Assembly (NCBI GenBank): GCA_005877655.1
Contig: VBOC01000021.1
Coordinates: forward strand, 1 to 12,282
Direction: 5' to 3'
Source: Ignavibacteria bacterium
GTDB taxonomy: Bacteria > Bacteroidota > Ignavibacteria > UBA10030 > SZUA-254
Length of the DNA stretch: 12,282 nt
Shown in pieces: positions 6,412 through 12,282 of this stretch. A model generated the notes under the pieces. The model made no database searches. It saw only the letters and a list, made by a program, of their open reading frames with translations, and was not told where the DNA came from. The stretch's first letter is position 1. Every line of letters begins with the position of its first letter. The position numbers and the translations under genes were made by a program.

Positions 6412-9400
6412 TTATTTCAAAAGCACCATCTTCTTCACGCTCACATAATTTCCGGCGTGCAGGCGGTAGAAGTAAAGTCCGCTTGCAAGGCGGGAGGCGT
6501 CGAATTGAATCGACTGTACTCCGGCGTCAAGATGTTGAGCTGTCAATAGTGAAGCCACCTCCTGACCCAGAATATTATAGACCTTGAGCGTGACATCGGC
6601 GGAAACCGGCAAATCAAATCCGATCGTTGTCGAAGGATTGAACGGATTCGGATAGTTCTGATGGAGCGCAAACTCTTTCGGCAGCTGCCCGGGTTGTGCG
6701 CTTAAGACCAATTGGCCGGGGGAGGAGGCGATCCGAATCGACCCGTTCCCGCTCATCCGTACAGACACCGCGCCGCTCCGATCCTTCAGCGAGTACACGG
6801 CATTGCCGGAATGGATCGACCAACTCACCGTCAGAGGCGCCGCCGCGGATTGCAGCGTGATCAGATACTCCGCTCCGTGCTGCACGGAGACCGGGTGAAA
6901 TTGCACAAGCCCCTGTCCACTGAACCGGATATCGAACGCTTCTGCCGGCGGGAGCGGGGGAAGCTGATAGGCATTTGCATCGATCGTGGGGGTTTGACCG
7001 CCAAAGTACAAGGTCTGCGAATTCCCCGCCGCATCTTTGATTGTAAGGGAATTCAGAGCCGACAGGGCTAGGGCAGAGTTTGCCGACGCCTTGGGAGACG
7101 CTCCGCCTGCGTTCAATGTCAGGGAACCGCCAGCCGATGCCTTAACCCAGTAACCTTTGCCCGGGTCGATCGAGGTCGCTGTGGTGTATCCTCTGGTATA
7201 TGTGAAGAAGTGCGTGGACAAAATCCCGGCGGGGTTGGTGGTCACGGCGGACGTTCCCACCGAGGTGGAAATTGAGCCCACGAGATTCCACCCCGGACTC
7301 AGCGTGACGGTCTGGCTTGTTCTCTGTGAGCCGGAAATACTGAAAACCTGTGCGGCGGAGAATCTCAACCAGTAACCGGAGCTGTAATCCAGCATATCGC
7401 TCAAGACGTAACTCGACCCGTCGTACCGGAACGCCGCAGATGTCGCACTCGGAAACACGGCATTCCGATGCGCGTCCGCTACAGTCACCGGGAGGGAGAC
7501 GAGGTTCCACTGCGGCTGGATATTCATCACCTGTCCCGAACCTCCGCCGGCGTCACTCAGCATCGCGTTCACGGTTGTCGTCGTCGGTGTGCCGTTCATG
7601 TAATCGAGATAGGCTCCGGCATTCGCGGATGTTTTCCCCGGCTTTTGGAACAGGATGTTGTAGTCACCCGGTGCCATACCCGGCACGAGGTACGATCCGT
7701 CTGCCTGGCTGATCGCAGATCCGACAGTCGCGCCGTTCTGGTTGAATAATGTCACAATTGCGCCTGCGATGGGAGTAGAACTGCCTGGAGCCGATCCCCC
7801 GACCGGTGAAGGCGATGAAACTACCCCCACAACACTATTCAACCCTTCCGTGGTATCCGGAAGCACGTAGATATCTATTCCGGAAACCACGCCCCCGCTG
7901 CTTGCCACGGCGGTCGCGCTGTCCAGAGAGGGAGTTCCGCCGGAGCTATTATAGAAGGTGGGGACGAAATCATCTTCCGACTTAGCGAGAACGACATAGG
8001 ATCCATTCGGCAAGTGGTTGAGCTGATAACTTCCCGACGAATCGCTCCTCGCGAAAGCGACGAAGCCGGTGAAATGCCCGGTGCCATCCCGCAGGAATCC
8101 GAGAACATGGCTCTTCAGGCCGGTACGGTCGGATGCTTTGCGGATCGTTCCGCCGATTACTCCGGTGCCTGTCGGGCGTCCGGAGAGATTGAAGTCAATT
8201 CCGGTCGAATTACCCGTAAGATGAATGCGGTCGGCCTCGAGCGGGTTCGTCTTGTGATTCCAGAACTGCGGCAGGAACCCTTCGGCCATCGCACCGACGA
8301 TATACGTGCCCTCCCGCAGTCTGAGGACATATTGACCGGCGCTGTCGGTTTCTACACCATCCTGATCTCCGTGATCCCCTTCTCCATCATGATGATCATC
8401 GAACTCACCTCCGGAAGTCGTGTCGCGGTCAACCCGCACGGCGAATACCTTTGCCCCGTGGATCGGGTGCGACCCCGGATCCATGACGGTTCCCGACAGC
8501 GTGAAACGGACATGAGAACTGTCCCGTCGATGGAGCGTGAAGTTGACGGTGACGGTCGTATTTTCGGGCACAACGACGGGGGTTGCATTTTCGATACGAG
8601 ACACGCCGTTATACCACTGGGGGGCGTACAGTTCATCCTCGGGTCTTGCCCGAACAAAGTAGGTCGCCGGGTTGACCATGGTGAAGCTGTAATGCCCCGC
8701 ATTGTCTGTGTGTGTCCGAAGAACGAAATCCCCCTGGGACACGCCGAAGAGTTTAATGATCACGCCGCTCAACGCCGTGCCGCTGTCATTGAGGACCGTT
8801 CCTGTAACACCGCCGGGCGGCCCGGAAAATACGTTCAACTGATATTCCTGCTCTGCCTCTCCTTCACTACCATCGCACACGCGAGCTTCGATCGAGACGC
8901 CGAACGAGCCGGGTGAGCCCGGCGTCCATTGAACGAGTCCGGTAGAATCGTTGATCGTCATCCCGTCGGGGGCGTTGTCAAGATGGAAACACACTTTAAC
9001 CCCGGCTGGATCCGTGGTTACGTTGGCATCATATTGATAGAGTGTATTAATCGTTGCGGTTCGGGCAGGTTCGCTCGTAAACGTTATATGGACGTGTGAC
9101 GTGTCACCGGTACTGTCGGCGCCGGTAGATACCTCGATAATATTTGAAGGAAAACTCTCGGCCGTATCGCGATAGACCGCCGTCACGGCGTAGTGGTAAA
9201 TCGTATGCAGAACCACGGTGTTGTCATCGTACGCGGTATCATGCGTAGTGGCTATTTTTGATGGAAAATGCTCTCCACTGTTCCGGTATATATTATAGAA
9301 CGAAGGGGAGGCAGGAGATTCAGGCCGAGCCCAATTCAGTGAGATGAGGTTATCGTGAAACGTTCCCTGAAGGTGACGAGGGGGTCCGTCAGCGAAAACG

Positions 9401-9459
9401 AGAGTTGGTACGAGCATGCTTACGAATAAAAATACGAATGCCTTAGAGATGGTCTTCAT
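6412..9459 (-). CDS. large T9SS cargo protein with carboxypeptidase-regulatory-like repeats and type A sorting domain
   Basis: 1015 residues. A Shine-Dalgarno site AGGAGGAG precedes the ATG at 9457-9459. Order of parts: signal peptide MKTISKAFVFLFVSMLVPTL then VFADG (cleaved near 24); a fibronectin-III-like domain (about 28-112); a putative-Ig/cadherin-like domain ending in GLVQWTPGSPGSFGVSIEA (about 122-212); four CarboxypepD_reg-like beta-sandwich repeats (about 217-308, 318-427, 433-533, 543-635), of which the first three share an aromatic-aromatic/Asn hallmark near the end (QWYN, QFWN, TFYN) and the fourth has YMNGTP; a doubled WNLVS...GYWL module (650-700 and 724-772); a beta-rich linker; and the T9SS sorting domain (about 929-1015) with QNYPNPFNPSTTI, LKVYNILGQEV and SGLYFYRL. 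It should cross the outer membrane by the type IX system, and the tail should be removed or attached at the surface. No catalytic domain is visible, so a structural, adhesive or glycan-binding role is more likely. The second repeat carries a His/Asp/Gly-rich insert at 351-370. Confidence 0.9.
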   Translation of the reverse strand: MKTISKAFVFLFVSMLVPTLVFADGPPRHLQGTFHDNLISLNWARPESPASPSFYNIYRNSGEHFPSKIATTHDTAYDDNTVVLHTIYHYAVTAVYRDTAESFPSNIIEVSTGADSTGDTSHVHITFTSEPARTATINTLYQYDANVTTDPAGVKVCFHLDNAPDGMTINDSTGLVQWTPGSPGSFGVSIEARVCDGSEGEAEQEYQLNVFSGPPGGVTGTVLNDSGTALSGVIIKLFGVSQGDFVLRTHTDNAGHYSFTMVNPATYFVRARPEDELYAPQWYNGVSRIENATPVVVPENTTVTVNFTLHRRDSSHVRFTLSGTVMDPGSHPIHGAKVFAVRVDRDTTSGGEFDDHHDGEGDHGDQDGVETDSAGQYVLRLREGTYIVGAMAEGFLPQFWNHKTNPLEADRIHLTGNSTGIDFNLSGRPTGTGVIGGTIRKASDRTGLKSHVLGFLRDGTGHFTGFVAFARSDSSGSYQLNHLPNGSYVVLAKSEDDFVPTFYNSSGGTPSLDSATAVASSGGVVSGIDIYVLPDTTEGLNSVVGVVSSPSPVGGSAPGSSTPIAGAIVTLFNQNGATVGSAISQADGSYLVPGMAPGDYNILFQKPGKTSANAGAYLDYMNGTPTTTTVNAMLSDAGGGSGQVMNIQPQWNLVSLPVTVADAHRNAVFPSATSAAFRYDGSSYVLSDMLDYSSGYWLRFSAAQVFSISGSQRTSQTVTLSPGWNLVGSISTSVGTSAVTTNPAGILSTHFFTYTRGYTTATSIDPGKGYWVKASAGGSLTLNAGGASPKASANSALALSALNSLTIKDAAGNSQTLYFGGQTPTIDANAYQLPPLPPAEAFDIRFSGQGLVQFHPVSVQHGAEYLITLQSAAAPLTVSWSIHSGNAVYSLKDRSGAVSVRMSGNGSIRIASSPGQLVLSAQPGQLPKEFALHQNYPNPFNPSTTIGFDLPVSADVTLKVYNILGQEVASLLTAQHLDAGVQSIQFDASRLASGLYFYRLHAGNYVSVKKMVLLK

Positions 9460-9520
9460 CGCGGATTCTCCTCCTGGTCAGATCGGGTTAGAGAGTTGAG
9501 GATCTGGGGTTGTGCTGTTC

Positions 9521-9549
9521 AATTTATCAAAGGCCCCGGAGAATGTCAA
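9521..9549 (-). promoter_or_regulatory. sigma70-like promoter for the T9SS cargo gene
   Basis: On the minus strand TTGACA (9544-9549, perfect -35), a 17-base spacer and TAAATT (9521-9526). Transcription would begin near 9514, about 54 bases before the ATG and with the strong Shine-Dalgarno site (9467-9475) in the leader. The intergenic stretch 9460-9763 otherwise holds only this promoter and a weak plus-strand one. Confidence 0.5.
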
Positions 9550-9681
9550 CCTATCTGCGGATTACTTTTTTTTAATGCCAAACATCTCCCGGTAAAATCT
9601 CCCGGCAGGCCGATCGGAATTTGTCCCGCGAAACGAGTAAATCGAGTCGGCGCGATTGGGAGATTCCTCCGATCATGATCT

Positions 9682-9711
9682 GTTGAATTTCTCCCCCCAA
9701 TTCCTATATTG
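9682..9711 (+). promoter_or_regulatory. weak candidate promoter for the deaminase-xdhA operon
   Basis: TTGAAT (from about 9682) and TATATTG (from about 9705) lie upstream of the deaminase ATG at 9764 with a spacing of about 17 bases. The -35 match is moderate. The leader would be roughly 45-50 bases and contains no recognisable Shine-Dalgarno site. Confidence 0.25.
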
Positions 9712-9763
9712 ATGCAGTGTCCGTGCCGCAGGGCCACAAGCACAACCTTCACCCCACCGATTC

Positions 9764-11101
9764 ATGCCAATCGTAGTCCGCGCGGGTAAGATCGTCACCG
9801 GGAACGCAAACGGCGACGTTATCGATGATGCGGGGATCCTGACCGAAGGCAACCGCATCGCCGGCATCATTCCTGGACGTGAGATGGGCAGATTCCGGCC
9901 CGAGGAAATCGTCGACGCAGCCGAGCTCGTCGCGATCCCCGGATTCATCCAGACGCATATTCACCTCTGCCAGACCCTTTTTCGGGGCCTGGCCGATGAC
10001 CTTGAACTTCTGGACTGGCTCCGCGCTAAGATATTTCCGCTGGAGGCCGCACACAGCCAGCACTCGATGCACTCCTCTGCGATGCTGGGTATTGCCGAGC
10101 TGATCCGGGGCGGCACGACCACGATTCTCGATATGGGCAGCATGAATCATGAAGAGGAGGTCATCCGGGCGGTCGGGGAGGCCGGAATGAGAGCATTCGT
10201 CGGAAAGGCGATGATGGATGTGAACGATTCCTACCCGAAGCTGAAAGAGTCCACGAAAGCGTCGCTCGCCTCAACCCGCGAACTTGCCGAACGATGGCAC
10301 AACTCCTATGACGGCCGGATAAAGTACGCGGTCGCGCCCCGCTTCGTGCTTTCCTGCACCGACGGGCTCATGAAGGAAGCATTCGAGATGACCGCGGGGC
10401 TTGAAGGCGCGCTCTTCCATACGCATGCATCGGAAAACAAACGGGAGGTGAAGGCGGTCCGTGAGCGCTGCAAAATGGACAACGTCGAATACCTGGATCA
10501 TCTAGGCCTGCTTTCTAGTAAATCCTGCCTGGCGCATTGTGTTCATCTCAACGAGAAAGAGGTGAATCTGCTGAAGCAGACCCGGGCGAACGTCGCACAC
10601 TGCCCCTCATCGAACTTGAAACTTGCCTCCGGAATAGCTAACATTCAACACTATGTCGACGAGGGAATCAATGTCGCGCTCGGCGCCGACGGCGCCCCGT
10701 GCAACAACAATTTGAATATGTTCCAGGAGATGCGGCTCGCCTCGCTTCTTCAGAAACCCGCGCATGGGGCGCACGCAATGCCTGCGGCCAGAGTCTTCCG
10801 CATGGCGACTCTCGACGGGGCGAAGGCGCTTGGTCTCGATCGTGAAATCGGGAGCATCGAAGCGGGGAAGAAAGCGGATCTTGTCCTGCTCGATCTCGGG
10901 CGCGTTTGGGATCCCGTAAGTGGGGACTCGGCGGACGCGCTCTATTCCTCGATCGTCTATTCGGCCGGACCCGAGAATGTCGATTCTGTGATGATCGACG
11001 GAACATGGGTCTACCGGCGTGGAGAATTCGCAACGCTCGACCAGGGAGCGATTCTACACGAAGGACGGAAACAGCTGAAGGATCTTCTGAATCGGGTGTG
11101 A
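9764..11101 (+). CDS. TRZ/ATZ/MTA-SAH-family amidohydrolase, probable purine or 5'-deoxyadenosine-type deaminase
   Basis: 445 residues, a full-length member of the metal-dependent aminohydrolase superfamily (cytosolic TIM barrel with one Zn/Fe). An N-terminal beta-sandwich strand MPIVVRAGKIVTGN leads into PGFIQTHIHLCQTLFRGLAD with H65 and H67 as metal ligands. HTHASEN gives metal ligand H221 and the proton-shuttling E224. AHCVHL gives H258, and LGADGAPCNNNLNMFQEMRL gives metal ligand D309. The C-terminal beta-sandwich (GSIEAGKKADLVLLDL) is typical. The GLADDLELLDWL loop and GADGAPCNN resemble methylthioadenosine/S-adenosylhomocysteine and 5'-deoxyadenosine deaminases, whereas HASEN is also seen in guanine deaminases. 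The exact substrate is therefore open. The downstream neighbour is an XdhA-like subunit starting 8 bases after the TGA, which favours a role in purine salvage or breakdown (for example guanine to xanthine). No clear Shine-Dalgarno site precedes the ATG. Confidence 0.85.
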   Translation: MPIVVRAGKIVTGNANGDVIDDAGILTEGNRIAGIIPGREMGRFRPEEIVDAAELVAIPGFIQTHIHLCQTLFRGLADDLELLDWLRAKIFPLEAAHSQHSMHSSAMLGIAELIRGGTTTILDMGSMNHEEEVIRAVGEAGMRAFVGKAMMDVNDSYPKLKESTKASLASTRELAERWHNSYDGRIKYAVAPRFVLSCTDGLMKEAFEMTAGLEGALFHTHASENKREVKAVRERCKMDNVEYLDHLGLLSSKSCLAHCVHLNEKEVNLLKQTRANVAHCPSSNLKLASGIANIQHYVDEGINVALGADGAPCNNNLNMFQEMRLASLLQKPAHGAHAMPAARVFRMATLDGAKALGLDREIGSIEAGKKADLVLLDLGRVWDPVSGDSADALYSSIVYSAGPENVDSVMIDGTWVYRRGEFATLDQGAILHEGRKQLKDLLNRV

Positions 11102-11109
11102 GAGGCGCG

Positions 11110-12282
11110 ATGCAATCCACGGTTTCTTTTGTCCTCGATGGCGAGCTTCAGACGATTGACTTTCGGACTTCTGCTCATCTGAATCCGACCACGACCGTTC
11201 TGAATTATCTCCGCGGCCTCGCCGGCCATAAAGGCGTGAAGGAAGGGTGCGCCGAGGGGGACTGCGGGGCCTGCACGCTCGTCCTGGGCGAGCTCGGCGC
11301 CGCCGGCCGGATTAGTTACCGCTCCGTGGATTCCTGCCTCGTTTTTCTTCCCATGCTGCACGGCAAGCAGTTGATCACGGTTGAAAATCTTCGGGGTAAA
11401 TCGGATCAACTTCATCCCGTCCAGCAGGCGATGGTGGAGACAAACGGAAGCCAGTGCGGTTATTGTACGCCCGGATTCATCATGTCGCTTTTCTCGTTGT
11501 ACAAGAATTCCAACAAACCCTCCCGCGAGGCGATCGACGACTGCCTCACGGGAAATCTTTGCCGTTGCACCGGATACAAGCCGATCATCGAAGCCGCGGC
11601 GAAATCGTGCGTCGACGGCGGGATCGATCATTTTACCGCTGATGAACACCGAATTTCAAAATTGCTGAAGACGATTTCGCAGGAGTCGGTACGCATCGAA
11701 ACGGAGCGGCAGCGCTATCTCCGTCCTGCCAGTCTCGCGGAAGCGCTTTCAATTAAACATCAGCGTTCAGGGGCAATCGTGATCTGCGGGGCGACCGATA
11801 TCGCCCTGCGCGTGACGAAGGGTCACGAGCTTCTGGGTGAGATCATCGATCTGTCCGATCTCCCCGAGCTGAAGACGATCAGTGAAAGCGCTTCGTCGAT
11901 TTCGATCGGCGCGGGGGCCTCATTCTCCGAGATCATGCCCAGGATCGAGGGCGTATTCCCAGCCCTTCACGCGATGCTTGCGGTTTTCGGTTCCCAGCAG
12001 ATCCGAAACCTCGCGACGCTCGGAGGCAACCTCGGGACTGCTTCTCCGATCGGAGATACGCTGCCGGTGCTGATAGCCTACGGCGCGAAGGTCGTGCTGG
12101 AGAGTCTCAACGGGCTGAGGGAAATTCCGATTGATCAGTTCATTGTCGGTTACCGTAAAACGATGCGGAAAGAGGATGAAATCATTACATCAGTGATCAT
12201 CCCGAAGCTTACGCCCGCCGCGATCGTGAAATCGTATAAGGTGTCGAAGAGAAAAGACCTGGACATATCGACGGTGAGCGGC
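11110..12282 (+). CDS. xdhA: xanthine dehydrogenase small subunit ([2Fe-2S] and FAD domains), 3' end outside the window
   Basis: 391 codons are visible from the ATG at 11110 with no stop before the window end; the family is usually about 450-490 residues. The N-terminal plant-type ferredoxin domain has C47-x4-C52-x2-C55 (GCAEGDCGACTL) and C76. The second, all-helical [2Fe-2S] domain has C116-x2-C119 (GSQCGYCTPGF) and C151-x-C153 (GNLCRCTGYKP). The FAD-binding domain starts near 203 (RYLRPASLAEAL) and contains VICGATDIAL and QQIRNLATLGGNLGTASPIG. The frame leaves the window at the start of the C-terminal flavoprotein domain (KVSKRKDLDIS). Together with a molybdopterin subunit, expected next downstream, it would oxidise hypoxanthine and xanthine to urate, passing electrons from Mo through the Fe-S clusters to FAD. 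Its start lies 8 bases after the deaminase stop, which suggests one transcript and translational coupling. Another purine or aldehyde hydroxylase of the same family is possible. Confidence 0.92.
   Translation, partial: MQSTVSFVLDGELQTIDFRTSAHLNPTTTVLNYLRGLAGHKGVKEGCAEGDCGACTLVLGELGAAGRISYRSVDSCLVFLPMLHGKQLITVENLRGKSDQLHPVQQAMVETNGSQCGYCTPGFIMSLFSLYKNSNKPSREAIDDCLTGNLCRCTGYKPIIEAAAKSCVDGGIDHFTADEHRISKLLKTISQESVRIETERQRYLRPASLAEALSIKHQRSGAIVICGATDIALRVTKGHELLGEIIDLSDLPELKTISESASSISIGAGASFSEIMPRIEGVFPALHAMLAVFGSQQIRNLATLGGNLGTASPIGDTLPVLIAYGAKVVLESLNGLREIPIDQFIVGYRKTMRKEDEIITSVIIPKLTPAAIVKSYKVSKRKDLDISTVSG

Noticed and set aside
8014..8916. A 300-codon open frame on the plus strand
   Set aside because: It is antisense to the T9SS cargo gene, has no recognisable domain, and the minus-strand frame is continuous over 1015 codons with clear family features.
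11011..11649. A 212-codon minus-strand frame across the deaminase-xdhA junction
   Set aside because: It is antisense to the cysteine motifs of XdhA and to the end of the deaminase, both of which are well supported.

Overview
This window looks like part of a chromosome from the Bacteroidota/Ignavibacteriota/Chlorobiota (FCB) group. The main reason is the large protein on the minus strand at 6412-9459. It ends in a type IX secretion (T9SS) type A sorting domain with the QNYPNPFNPSTT signature that is common in Ignavibacteria-like genomes. Several genes have clear Shine-Dalgarno sites (AGGAGGAG, AAGGAGAAGG), and there are sigma70-type TTGACN-17-TATATT promoters. Both argue against the classical Bacteroidia and for an Ignavibacteria/Chlorobi-like lineage. 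This placement is inference.

Layout: (1) 2-271 (+) is the C-terminal tail of an alpha-mannosidase-like glycoside hydrolase. (2) 350-1378 (-) is a putative HExxH zinc metallopeptidase. (3) 1452-3872 (-) is a clpC gene that is recognisable along its whole length but broken by three lesions: a net 29-nt deletion near codon 22, an in-frame TAG, and a net deletion of about 52 nt that removes the second AAA+ module's sensor-1 region. (4) 3963-4031 holds two divergent sigma70-like promoters placed back to back, one facing clpC and one facing a tRNA-Asn(GTT) gene at 4118-4189. (5) 4356-6148 holds three small exported proteins of unknown function: one on +, then a lipoprotein and a His/Asp-tailed protein on -. 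The last has a sigma54-like promoter. (6) 6412-9459 (-) is the 1015-residue T9SS cargo protein. (7) 9764 to the window end (+) is a purine-catabolism-type pair: a TRZ/ATZ/MTA-SAH-family amidohydrolase (deaminase), then 8 bases later the start of an XdhA-like [2Fe-2S]/FAD subunit of a xanthine dehydrogenase that runs off the window.

How the parts fit: the deaminase and XdhA probably form an operon that deaminates and then oxidises purines; the molybdopterin subunit would lie beyond the window. The exported proteins and the T9SS cargo are cell-envelope or surface functions. No phage, insertion sequence, CRISPR array or defence system is visible. The features most worth checking are the broken clpC, its mirror-image promoter region with a CtsR-operator-like direct repeat, and the sigma54-like promoter.
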